From assembly GCA_947493745.1 (NCBI GenBank), contig CANLSM010000004.1:62001-126000 (forward strand): a DNA stretch of 64,000 bases, in the 5' to 3' direction. Source of the DNA: an uncultured Paracoccaceae bacterium. Lineage in GTDB: Bacteria > Pseudomonadota > Alphaproteobacteria > Rhodobacterales > Rhodobacteraceae. A model generated the notes under the pieces. It saw only the letters and a list, made by a program, of their open reading frames with translations, was not told where the DNA came from and ran no database searches. The position numbers and the translations under genes were made by a program. Positions 1 through 8,074 of the stretch are shown here, one piece after another (within the stretch, counting starts at the first letter, position 1; every line of letters starts with the position of its first letter).

Positions 1-312
1 GAACGGGCGTCCCTCGATCATGTCCGCTGCGTCGGACTGCAGAAACGTGACCCGAGCAGGAGGTCCGGCGTCGGGCTTTGATTTCGCTATCTCAATCATG
101 CCAGCCGAACCATCGGTTGCGGTGACCTGCCCGACATCGGATGCGAGACGCAAAGCCGTGCTTCCGGTGCCGCATCCGATCTCCAGCACATGATCGGTGT
201 CTTTCAGAAATGCACGGAGCCGGGAGAGCTTCTGTTCATATGCGGCCTGATCATCAATCGGTTTGCTGGCGTATTTGGCCGCCTTTCGGTCCCAGAAACT
301 CTTGGTGCTCAT
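1..312 (-). CDS. Class I SAM-dependent methyltransferase (3' end cut by window edge)
   Basis: The N-terminal 104 residues of a small SAM-dependent methyltransferase; the gene runs off the left edge. The glycine-rich SAM-binding motif I reads VLEIGCGTGSTAL at about residues 42-54, and the acidic end of the next strand (ATDGS) is also visible. An aromatic start (FWDRKAAKYASKP) is typical of UbiE/Methyltransf_11-type enzymes. The ATG at 312 has a good ribosome binding site (GGAGGA). The substrate cannot be inferred from this fragment. Confidence 0.85.
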   Translation of the reverse strand, partial: MSTKSFWDRKAAKYASKPIDDQAAYEQKLSRLRAFLKDTDHVLEIGCGTGSTALRLASDVGQVTATDGSAGMIEIAKSKPDAGPPARVTFLQSDAADMIEGRPF

Positions 313-740
313 GCCATCCTCCTGTCGCCGATGAGATTGTCAGATATGTACGAAAGGATTGGATTGCATCACGCGACAAAGCCAAACGCCCCGCGCGCGG
401 ATCATGCATCGACATCGATGCCGAAACGACCGGGCTTTGTGATCAAGGCTGTATCAGCCTTCACATGTCTCGGCAGAGGTCTCGCTGCGCAAAATGGCGG
501 CGGGGACCCTGTTTTCATCTCCAGGGCCGCAATCGACCCCGCTGCCCCCGGCCACGAAGCTTGACCCGAGTGAACATATGCCATACCAGCACAGTCGGGC
601 TTCAGCCGCCCGCCACCCGCAGACGCAAGTCATGGTGAAGTGCTGAGACAGAGACACATGGTCTTCCTCCACGCATGTCGTGCGGATGGCAACGCGGGTT
701 CCCCTCCAGTTCAGCGACATGCCTGATGAAGGAGTACTGT
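313..740. other. Intergenic region without a supported gene
   Basis: About 430 bases between the divergent methyltransferase and MATE genes. Open frames exist on both strands but resemble no family I know, lack good ribosome binding sites and overlap one another. The region should hold the promoters of both flanking genes. I see no strong hairpin, repeat or RNA gene. Confidence 0.5.
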
Positions 741-2135
741 GTGGTGTCTGACGCCCCTCGGAATAGATTTCTTAACGAGCCGCTTGGCGTGACCTATGTC
801 AGGACGGCCTTTCCCATCATCTTTGTCATGGGGATGAACGGGCTTCTGGCCGTTGCCGATGCCCTGTTTCTGGGCTGGTATGTCGGACCCGACGCGTTGG
901 CAGCGGTGACGCTCATGTTTCCGCTCTACATGCTGATCGTGGCCCTTGCGACACTGGTGTCGAGCGGCATGTCGAGCGTGCTCGCCCGCCATCTGGGCCG
1001 CGGTGACTTCGACGCGGCGCGCAGTGTCTTTGCATCTGCGCACGGCCTCGCCATTGCGGTCGGGCTGGTGTTGATCCTGATCTTTGTGCTGTTCGGTCCG
1101 TGGCTCGCCACAAGGGCTGCAGGCGGCTCGGACACGCTGGCCGACCTTGGGCTGGTCTACATGCGCATCACCATGCTCTTCTCGCCACTGCTCTTTATGC
1201 TGGCGGTCAACTCCGATGCGCTGCGCAATGAGGGGCGGGTAGGGTTCATGGCGGCGGTCAGCCTGCTCACGTCCCTGACGAACATGGGTTTCAACTATAT
1301 CCTCATCGCGGTGTTCAACATGGGTGTCGCGGGGTCTGCCTTCGGTACGGTCGCGGCTCAGGCGCTGGCATTCGGCATTATCATGACGTTCCGCATGCGG
1401 GGACGAACCGAGTTGCGGCCCTCGGCGCTTTACCGGCACAGCCTTTTCGGGCGCTGGAGGGAAATCCTTCCGCTCGGAGCACCCCAAAGCCTCGGATTTG
1501 TCGGCCTGGCATTGGGATCAGCGGCGGTTGTGACAGCGTTGCAATGGGTCAACCAGCCCGGCTATGCCGATACGATCTCGGCCTACGGGATCGCGACACG
1601 GGTCATGACATTCGCCTTCCTGCCGCTTCTCGGCCTGTCCTATGCGATGCAGACGATCACCGGCAACAACTATGGCGCACAGGAATGGGCACGATCGGAT
1701 ACCAGCATCCGTATCGCGCTCGTGGCAGCACTGATCTATTGCCTTGCCATTCAGATCGGGTTCACGTTTTTCGCCCGTGAGATCGGCACCGCCTTTGTCC
1801 GGGAGGTTGCCGTGATCGCAGAGGTCGAGCGCATCCTGCCGGTTATCGTGGCCATGTTCTTTCTCGCCGGGCCGCTCCTGATGATCGGAAGCTACTTTCA
1901 GGCCATCGGGGATGCCGGGCGGGCCGCGATCATCGGCTTGAGCAAACCCTATCTCTTTGCCATTCCGATGACATTCCTGCTTCCGGTCCGGTATGGTGAA
2001 CCCGCGATCTGGTGGGCGGGACCAATCGCTGAAGTCCTGACGCTGTTCCTGACCATTCTGGTCCTGCGACAGACCGCACACAACCGATCAAGGCGCTGGG
2101 GTATTTTCGGTCTGCCCCAGGAGGTACAGTCATGA
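741..2135 (+). CDS. MATE family efflux transporter
   Basis: A 464-residue polytopic inner-membrane protein with about 12 hydrophobic segments in two repeats, matching the multidrug and toxic compound extrusion (MatE) family in length and pattern. It opens with a family-like LNEPLGVTYVRTAFPIIF, and the second half carries the matching APQSLGFVGLALG helix. Such proteins export cationic compounds using Na+ or H+. I chose the GTG at 741 because AAGGAG lies six bases upstream; GTG 744 or ATG 726 are alternatives. The stop overlaps the next ATG by four bases (ATGA), so the two genes are translationally coupled. The substrate is unknown. Confidence 0.88.
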   Translation: MVSDAPRNRFLNEPLGVTYVRTAFPIIFVMGMNGLLAVADALFLGWYVGPDALAAVTLMFPLYMLIVALATLVSSGMSSVLARHLGRGDFDAARSVFASAHGLAIAVGLVLILIFVLFGPWLATRAAGGSDTLADLGLVYMRITMLFSPLLFMLAVNSDALRNEGRVGFMAAVSLLTSLTNMGFNYILIAVFNMGVAGSAFGTVAAQALAFGIIMTFRMRGRTELRPSALYRHSLFGRWREILPLGAPQSLGFVGLALGSAAVVTALQWVNQPGYADTISAYGIATRVMTFAFLPLLGLSYAMQTITGNNYGAQEWARSDTSIRIALVAALIYCLAIQIGFTFFAREIGTAFVREVAVIAEVERILPVIVAMFFLAGPLLMIGSYFQAIGDAGRAAIIGLSKPYLFAIPMTFLLPVRYGEPAIWWAGPIAEVLTLFLTILVLRQTAHNRSRRWGIFGLPQEVQS

Positions 2136-2551
2136 CAACGTCGAACATCACCATCTCCGAGGCCAAGCGAATGGCGCGGGACCTTCGAACGCGCGCAGCG
2201 CAGAATGGCAGGGAGATCAGCCATTCCGAGGCTTTGGAACAGGTCGCGCACAAACAGGGTTACCGAGACTGGAACACGTTTCAGGCGATGATCGGCAATC
2301 GGAGATTTGTGCGCGGTGAAAGCGTCCGCGGTCGCTATCTCTCGCAACCGTTCCGCGCGACAATTATCGGTGCGCGGGCCCTTGGCAGGGGGTGGTTTCA
2401 TCTGGATCTGGAACTTGAGGATGCGGTGGACGTGGTGTCATTCGACAGTTTCTCAAACCTCAGGAAGCGGGTCTCGGGGACGGTCGGACCTGCAGGCGTG
2501 TCGCGCGAACGCACATCGGACGGACGACCGCATCTCGAACTCGATATGTGA
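2132..2551 (+). CDS. Glyoxalase-related small protein
   Basis: A soluble 139-residue protein coupled to the MATE gene by an ATGA overlap. Its N-terminal half (SEAKRMARDLR, then SHSEALEQVAHKQGYRDWNTFQA in two stretches) matches the helical domain annotated as glyoxalase-related or glyoxalase superfamily protein in many alphaproteobacteria. The C-terminal half is a short beta-rich region without visible metal ligands. The name is inherited from fused homologues, so catalytic activity is doubtful. It converges with phaC, leaving only eight bases between the stops. Confidence 0.6.
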   Translation: MTTSNITISEAKRMARDLRTRAAQNGREISHSEALEQVAHKQGYRDWNTFQAMIGNRRFVRGESVRGRYLSQPFRATIIGARALGRGWFHLDLELEDAVDVVSFDSFSNLRKRVSGTVGPAGVSRERTSDGRPHLELDM

Positions 2552-2559
2552 CCAGGCAA

Positions 2560-4374
2560 CTATTGCTGATCAAACCTGACCTTTACATAGCGCCCGGGCG
2601 CATCCTCGATCTCGCCGAGGACAGCGCCCGGTTTGCGTGCCTTCACCTGCCGCCCCGATTTTGCCGAGAGCCAGGCATCCCAGTCGGGCCACCAGCTGCC
2701 TTCGGTCTCCGTCGCATCCGCGAGCCAGTCCTCGATGCTCTCCGCATCCTGATCATCCCGTGCCCAGTACTGGTATTTGCCGGCCGCAGGCGGATTGACC
2801 ACACCGGCGATATGCCCCGACCCCGAGAGAACAAAATGAACGTCCGCGCTCGTCATCTGGCGCGCGCCACGATAGACGCTGCCCGGCGGCGCGATGTGAT
2901 CCTCCTTGGTGGCGACGTGATAGACCGGCACCTTGATGTCCTGCATCGTGATCGGTTCCCCCAGAACGCTCAGGTCCCCCTTGGTGAACGCATTGTCCTG
3001 ATAGAAGGTATCGAGATAAAAATGATGCACCTTGGCTGGCATCGAGGTGCTGTCCGCATTCCAGTAAAGCAGATCGAACGGGAACGGATCCTTGCCCAGC
3101 ATGTAGTTGTTCACCACATAGGACCAGATCAGATCATTTGATCTGAGCATGTTGAACGCCGAGGCCATTTTCTGCGCTGGCAGATATCCCTGCTCCATCT
3201 CCTCATCGACCGCCGCAATCGTGTGATCATCGACGAAAACCTGCAACTCGCCCGCATCCGCGAAATCAAGCTGAGCGGTAAAGAACGTGGCCGAACTGAC
3301 CCGTTTGTCCCTGGTCCTGCCCATATAGGCCAGAAGCGTGCCCGCCAGCGTGCCGCCGATGCAATAGGAGGCGATGTTGAGCGACTTTTGCCCGGTCTCA
3401 TCCAGTGCCTTGTCGATCGCCATCATCGCACCCTTGGTCAGATAGCTGTCCCAGGTCTCGTCTTTCTGGGCCTGCGTGGGATTGACCCATGACACCATGA
3501 AGACGGTATAGCCCTGATCGACCATCCAGCGGACCATGGATTTCTTGGCGTTGAGATCGAGAATATAGAACTTGTTGATCCAGGGCGGCAGGAACAGGAT
3601 CGGCTTGGCGTAGACCTTTTCCGTCGTTGGCGTGTACTGGATCAGTTGCAGGATATCGTTCTCGAAGACGACCTTCCCCGGAGAGATCGCCATATCGCGA
3701 CCGACCTCGAACGCGTTCATATCGGTCTGCCGGATCAGAAGCTGGCCTTTGCCGCGCTCCATGTCCTCCAGCATCATCCGCAGTCCCTTGACCAGATTGG
3801 CCCCCTTCTGGGAACTGGTGGCCTCCAGCACTTCGGGGTTCAGTGCGAAGAAATTGGCAGGGTTCATCGCCTCGACATAATTGCGGGTGTAAAACGCCGC
3901 CTTCTTGCGCTCTCGCGGGTCCATGTCACCGGCCCCGACCTCTTCGACGGTATGATTGATCCAGCCCGACGTCAGCAGATAGGACTGCTTGAGATAGTCG
4001 AAAATCGCGTTCTCCGACCAGTCCTTATGGGCAAATCGCTTGGAGGCTTTTTGCATATGCGGCAGCTCGGGCGCCTCGCCCGCATCGGCCCCCAGCCATT
4101 TCAGTGTCGCATGCTGCCAGAGCTGCTGCTGCGCCGCCCAGTATTGCAAGGTTGCGTCCGCAAGCTCCTGCGGATGATCCATCAATGTCTTGGTCAACTC
4201 AGCAAAGGCGGGCATGGTGTTGAGCGGGTCGACGGTCTTGGGCGCCCCTTCCTCCGCCTGCCGCGCCAGAAACAATGACCAGATTTTCTGACTGAGATCA
4301 AAGACCTCAGCCATATTGGCCGCCGTATGAGTCCCCTGCTCGATCAGTGTCTCGTCGGTCCCCGTCTCGGACAT
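2560..4374 (-). CDS. phaC: Class I poly(3-hydroxyalkanoate) polymerase PhaC
   Basis: This enzyme polymerises (R)-3-hydroxyacyl-CoA, mainly 3-hydroxybutyryl-CoA, into PHB storage granules. The 604-residue length fits class I synthases. The lipase-like box SYCIGGT places the nucleophilic cysteine at about C338, and the C-terminal part carries the expected catalytic Asp (EDHIAPP) and His (GSGHIAGVVNPP). The N-terminal PhaC_N region (NFFALNPEVLEAT, LLIRQTD) is also present. I chose ATG 4374 because GGGAGAA precedes it and upstream residues are not PhaC-like. It is divergent from a lipoprotein gene; no phaP, phaR or phaZ lies beside it. Confidence 0.96.
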   Translation of the reverse strand: MSETGTDETLIEQGTHTAANMAEVFDLSQKIWSLFLARQAEEGAPKTVDPLNTMPAFAELTKTLMDHPQELADATLQYWAAQQQLWQHATLKWLGADAGEAPELPHMQKASKRFAHKDWSENAIFDYLKQSYLLTSGWINHTVEEVGAGDMDPRERKKAAFYTRNYVEAMNPANFFALNPEVLEATSSQKGANLVKGLRMMLEDMERGKGQLLIRQTDMNAFEVGRDMAISPGKVVFENDILQLIQYTPTTEKVYAKPILFLPPWINKFYILDLNAKKSMVRWMVDQGYTVFMVSWVNPTQAQKDETWDSYLTKGAMMAIDKALDETGQKSLNIASYCIGGTLAGTLLAYMGRTRDKRVSSATFFTAQLDFADAGELQVFVDDHTIAAVDEEMEQGYLPAQKMASAFNMLRSNDLIWSYVVNNYMLGKDPFPFDLLYWNADSTSMPAKVHHFYLDTFYQDNAFTKGDLSVLGEPITMQDIKVPVYHVATKEDHIAPPGSVYRGARQMTSADVHFVLSGSGHIAGVVNPPAAGKYQYWARDDQDAESIEDWLADATETEGSWWPDWDAWLSAKSGRQVKARKPGAVLGEIEDAPGRYVKVRFDQQ

Positions 4375-4458
4375 TCGGTTTTCTCCCGGCTTGCGGCGGC
4401 TCTGTGGCCCCTGTAACTTGAAGTCTACACAAATCTTGTCGCAAGAGGCAAAACTCCT

Positions 4459-4749
4459 TTGATCCGCACAAGAATAAAGGCATCGGCCGCAATCGTGCTG
4501 CTCTCCGCCTGTTCCATCCAGAACCATGTTCCGGGCTTCACCTTCCCGATCAGCTCAACAGCGGCCGATGCGCCCTGGCCCGACCTTATCGATCAGCGGC
4601 AGTTTGGCGCCGAGTTCGAGGCCGCCCGCGCGCCCCAGGCCATCGACGGGCTGGAGGCACGGGTCGCCTCGCTGAGAGCGCGTGCCGCCGCAGAGCAGGC
4701 TCCGATCCTGACCCCGGCGGAGAGGCGGCGACTGCTACAGCCCCGCTGA
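4459..4749 (+). CDS. Small putative lipoprotein
   Basis: A 96-residue secreted protein of unknown function. A short signal peptide (MIRTRIKASAAIVLLSAC) ends in a lipobox LLSAC, so Cys18 should be lipidated. The rest is charged and ends in a helical, possibly coiled-coil stretch (ARVASLRARAAAEQ). The start appears to be a TTG, which fits the signal peptide. It diverges from phaC and lies 69 bases before the aminotransferase. Similar short lipoproteins occur beside alaC-like genes in related bacteria, but no role is known to me. Confidence 0.65.
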   Translation: MIRTRIKASAAIVLLSACSIQNHVPGFTFPISSTAADAPWPDLIDQRQFGAEFEAARAPQAIDGLEARVASLRARAAAEQAPILTPAERRRLLQPR

Positions 4750-4818
4750 GATCATGCCTCTCGCCAAGCGGGATCATCAAATCTATAACCTCTCCGAAAC
4801 CAGCAACGGCGCGAGCTC

Positions 4819-6057
4819 ATGAGCGAAGAATTCTACCGTATCAAACGCCTTCCCCCTTATGTGTTTGCCGAAGTGAACCGGCTGAAGGCCGCGTATCGCG
4901 CCGAAGGTATGGACATCATCGATTTCGGGATGGGCAATCCGGATATGGATACCCCGCCTCATATCGTCGAGAAGCTGATAGACACCGTCCGCAAACCGCG
5001 CACACACCGCTACTCCTCCTCAAAGGGGATCCCCGGGCTGAGGCGCGCGCAGGCGGGGTACTATGCGCGGCGGTTCGACGTGAAACTGGATCCGGAGACG
5101 GAAATCATCGCCACGCTCGGCTCCAAGGAAGGCCTCGCCAATCTCGCCATGGCCATCACCGCACCGGGAGACGTGATGCTGGTTCCCAATCCCAGCTATC
5201 CGATCCACCCCTACGGTTTCATGATCGCAGGCGGCACGCTGCGCCATATCCAGACGCTTCAGGACGGACGCTTTCAGCCCGAGGCCTATATGCAGGCGCT
5301 CGACCGGGCGGTTGCACACTCGGTCCCCAAACCGGTGGCACTGGTTGTCAGCTTCCCGTCCAACCCGACCGCCCAACTGGCGGATCTGGAGTTCTACAAG
5401 GAGCTGATCCGCTTTGCCAAAAAACACCATCTCTGGGTCCTGTCAGATCTGGCATATTCAGAGATCTACTTCGACGACAACCCGCCCCCCTCGATCCTGC
5501 AAATCGACGGCGCGCGCGATGTGGCGGTCGAGTTCACCTCGCTGAGCAAGACCTTCTCGATGCCCGGCTGGCGGATGGGATTTGCGGTCGGCAATGAAAG
5601 GCTGATCGCCGCACTCACCCGGATCAAGTCCTATCTCGACTATGGCGCGTTCACTCCGGTTCAGGTCGCGGCCGCAGCCGCGCTCAACGGACCCGATGAC
5701 TGCATCTCGGAGATCAGGCAGACCTACAAATCCCGCCGCGATGTGCTGGTCGAGGCCATGGGTCGCGCCGGCTGGGACATACCGCCGCCACCCGCCACCA
5801 TGTTTGCCTGGGCCCCGATCCCGCCTGCCTTCGCCGCAATGGGCTCCATGGCATTCTCGAAAATGCTGCTGAAAGAAGCCGAGGTTGCGGTCTCGCCCGG
5901 TGTGGGTTTCGGCGAATATGGCGAAGGCTATGTCCGGCTGGGTCTGGTCGAGAACGAACACCGCATCCGGCAGGCCGCACGAAACATCCGCAAGGTGCTG
6001 GGCGACAGCCAGGCCATGCTGGCCCGGTACAACCCCGCCAACATGGACGCCGACTGA
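4819..6057 (+). CDS. alaC: Class I/II PLP aminotransferase, AlaC/YfdZ type
   Basis: A fold-type I aminotransferase of 412 residues, close to the AlaC (glutamate-pyruvate transaminase) and LL-diaminopimelate aminotransferase-like group. It probably makes alanine from pyruvate with glutamate as donor. The PLP lysine lies in SLSKTFSMPGWRMGF (about K244), and FGMGNPDMDTPPHI, PNPSYPIHPYG and SFPSNPT are family motifs. The C-terminal arginine that binds substrate carboxylate is in YVRLGLVENEHRIRQA. Specificity between alanine, methionine and diaminopimelate cannot be settled here. It converges on the FAD oxidoreductase with a dispersed repeat between them. Confidence 0.88.
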   Translation: MSEEFYRIKRLPPYVFAEVNRLKAAYRAEGMDIIDFGMGNPDMDTPPHIVEKLIDTVRKPRTHRYSSSKGIPGLRRAQAGYYARRFDVKLDPETEIIATLGSKEGLANLAMAITAPGDVMLVPNPSYPIHPYGFMIAGGTLRHIQTLQDGRFQPEAYMQALDRAVAHSVPKPVALVVSFPSNPTAQLADLEFYKELIRFAKKHHLWVLSDLAYSEIYFDDNPPPSILQIDGARDVAVEFTSLSKTFSMPGWRMGFAVGNERLIAALTRIKSYLDYGAFTPVQVAAAAALNGPDDCISEIRQTYKSRRDVLVEAMGRAGWDIPPPPATMFAWAPIPPAFAAMGSMAFSKMLLKEAEVAVSPGVGFGEYGEGYVRLGLVENEHRIRQAARNIRKVLGDSQAMLARYNPANMDAD

Positions 6058-6074
6058 GCATTTCTTCTTGGGTC

Positions 6075-6093
6075 AAATATCCCCGCCGGAGGC
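6075..6093. repeat. Dispersed 3'-end repeat, copy A
   Basis: Core AAATATCCCCGCCGGAGGC, found in the 55-base gap between the convergent ends of the aminotransferase and FAD oxidoreductase genes. The same core recurs at 16287, 17172 (inverted) and in variant form at 9765 and 57930. CCCGCC (6082-6087) can pair with GGCGGG (6107-6112), so it may work as a bidirectional terminator. Confidence 0.7.
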
Positions 6094-6112
6094 CATAATC
6101 TCTTCAGGCGGG

Positions 6113-7486
6113 TCAGTTAATCTCGACCGTCTTGCCGGGATTGAGGATGTTCTGCGGGTCAAGCGCGCGCTTGATCTGGCCCATCACCTGCCAGCCATCG
6201 CCATGCTCATCGGCCATGTACTTCTTCTTTCCAAGCCCCACGCCGTGCTCGCCCGTGACCGTTCCTCCCAGATCCAACGCCCGGCGGTTCATCCGGTCCG
6301 CGACGGCGCGTGCCGCCTCCAGTTCTTCCTTGCTGTCAGGATCAAAGAGCAGCGCCGAGTGGTAATTCCCGTCGCCCACATGTCCCAGAATCGGGCCTAT
6401 CAGACCGCTCGCATCAATGTCGGCGCGCGTCTCCCGCACGGCCTCACCCAGCCTGGAAATCGGGACGCAGACATCGGTCGTCAGCGCCCGCGCGCCGGGC
6501 CGCAAGGCCTTTTGCGCGAAATAGGCATTGTGGCGCATATGCCAGAGCCGGTTGCGATCCTCGGTCTTTGCACTCCACTCGAAAGCGCTTCCGCCGTGTT
6601 CAGCCGCGATCTCTCCGACGATCTCGGCCTGCTCGGCAACGCTGGTATCCGATCCGTGGAACTCCATGAACAGATGCGGCTTTGCCGGCAGATCGGTCTT
6701 GAAATACCCGTTCAGCCCGCCAACCGTCACGTCATCGACGAACTCGATCCGGGCCATGGGAATGCCCATCTGGATGGTCTGAATGACCGTGTTCACCGCA
6801 TTGTCGATATCCTCAAAAGCGCAGATCGCGGCCGATATGGCTTCGGGCTGGCCCTGCAGCCGCACCGTCATCTCGGTGATGATGCCCAGCGTCCCTTCGG
6901 AACCGACCATCAGCTTTGTCAGGTCATAGCCTGCCGAGGACTTGCGTGCACGTGTGCCTGTCCGGATGATCCGCCCATCCGCCAGCACAACCTCAAGGGC
7001 CAGGACATTCTCCCGCATCGTGCCATAGCGCACCGCTGTCGTGCCGGAAGCGCGCGTGGCCGCCATTCCACCGAGCGAGGCATTGGCCCCCGGATCGACC
7101 GGAAAGAACAATCCCGTCGCCCGCAATTCATCGTTGAGGGCCTCGCGCGTAACACCTGGCTGGACAACCGCATCTAGATCCTCGGGATTGACCGCCAGGA
7201 CCTTGTCCATGCGCATCATGTCAAGCGAGATGCCGCCCTTTGTCGCCAGCGCATGCCCCTCCAGCGACGTACCCGTCCCCCATGGCACGATCGGACATCC
7301 ATGAGTGGCACAGATGCGCAGAACCTCCGAAACCTCCTGCGTATTTTCGGGAAAAACGACCGCATCGGGCAGGATCACATCGAAATAGGACTCGTTCTGC
7401 CCGTGCTGTTCCAGCACCGCTGCCGCCGAACTCACGCGGTCCCCCAAAACCGCTTTCAAGTCTTCAATCGCCTTGGCTATGTTCAT
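6113..7486 (-). CDS. FAD-binding oxidoreductase, D-lactate dehydrogenase (cytochrome)/GlcD type
   Basis: A 457-residue flavoprotein of the VAO/PCMH family that oxidises a 2-hydroxy acid such as D-lactate or glycolate and passes electrons to cytochrome or quinone. The PCMH FAD-binding signature is clear: PIVPWGTGTSLEGH, VDPGANASLGGMAATRASG and GSEGTLGIITEMTVRL. The C-terminal FAD_oxidase_C part includes HVGDGNYHSALL and ends TGEHGVGLGKKKYM, typical of Dld/GlcD. ATG 7486 was chosen because residues upstream are not family-like, although its ribosome binding site is weak. No glcE or glcF lies beside it, which favours D-lactate. If it used glycolate it would feed glyoxylate to the bhc pathway. 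Confidence 0.85.
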   Translation of the reverse strand: MNIAKAIEDLKAVLGDRVSSAAAVLEQHGQNESYFDVILPDAVVFPENTQEVSEVLRICATHGCPIVPWGTGTSLEGHALATKGGISLDMMRMDKVLAVNPEDLDAVVQPGVTREALNDELRATGLFFPVDPGANASLGGMAATRASGTTAVRYGTMRENVLALEVVLADGRIIRTGTRARKSSAGYDLTKLMVGSEGTLGIITEMTVRLQGQPEAISAAICAFEDIDNAVNTVIQTIQMGIPMARIEFVDDVTVGGLNGYFKTDLPAKPHLFMEFHGSDTSVAEQAEIVGEIAAEHGGSAFEWSAKTEDRNRLWHMRHNAYFAQKALRPGARALTTDVCVPISRLGEAVRETRADIDASGLIGPILGHVGDGNYHSALLFDPDSKEELEAARAVADRMNRRALDLGGTVTGEHGVGLGKKKYMADEHGDGWQVMGQIKRALDPQNILNPGKTVEIN

Positions 7487-7550
7487 GATCCATCGGCCCC
7501 GAGATTTTCGGGCCACAATAGCGCAGCCAATCCTGCGGGAAAGGAAAAAC

Positions 7551-8066
7551 ATGGAGAGCGAGGCTATGGGGCATGACGGGCCCTATTCGGCACCGATAAC
7601 GACACCCGCCCGTGAGGTTCCGAAGGACTGGATCGACTATAACGGGCATATGAATGTCGCCTATTATGCAATGGCATTCGACCAGTCGGTCGATGTGCTC
7701 ATGGATGACCATCTTGGCCTGGGCGAGGCCCATGCCGAACGCGCGCAGCAAGGACCATACGTGCTGCAATCCCATATGCATTACCTGGGAGAACTTCTGG
7801 CAGGAGACCGTTTCGAGGTCACCATCCTGCTGGTCGATTGCGACACCAAACGCATGCATCTGATGATGGAGATGCGCCAGGCAGAAAGTCGCGTCATTTC
7901 CGCGACATGTGAACAAATCCTGATCAATGTTGACTTGACCGCCCGACGCGCCGCGCCCTATCCCGAATGGACCCAGTCGCGGCTGAACCGCATGTTGTCA
8001 GACCATGCGAACGCGCCCCGACCGGTGCAGATGGGACAACCACTCCGGATTGTCCGCAAAGGGTAG
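7551..8066 (+). CDS. Acyl-CoA thioesterase, 4HBT hotdog family
   Basis: A 171-residue single hotdog-fold protein. The motif DYNGHMNVAYYAMAFDQSVD is the characteristic active-site region of 4-hydroxybenzoyl-CoA-like thioesterases, in which the Asp/Asn pair attacks an acyl-CoA thioester. ATG 7551 follows GGGAAAGGA at good spacing. The gene diverges from the FAD oxidoreductase and ends eight bases before the CLC gene, so the two probably share a transcript. In related bacteria such genes are often annotated carnitinyl-CoA or betainyl-CoA thioesterase; the substrate here is unknown. Confidence 0.82.
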   Translation: MESEAMGHDGPYSAPITTPAREVPKDWIDYNGHMNVAYYAMAFDQSVDVLMDDHLGLGEAHAERAQQGPYVLQSHMHYLGELLAGDRFEVTILLVDCDTKRMHLMMEMRQAESRVISATCEQILINVDLTARRAAPYPEWTQSRLNRMLSDHANAPRPVQMGQPLRIVRKG

Positions 8067-8074
8067 CGCGTGGC

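Noticed and set aside
141-638. Open frames on both strands between the methyltransferase and MATE genes
   Set aside because: They overlap the methyltransferase or each other, have no good ribosome binding site and resemble no known protein.
4375-4527. Longer PhaC N-terminus starting near 4527
   Set aside because: It would run through the divergent lipoprotein gene start; the residues are not PhaC-like and ATG 4374 has a proper ribosome binding site.
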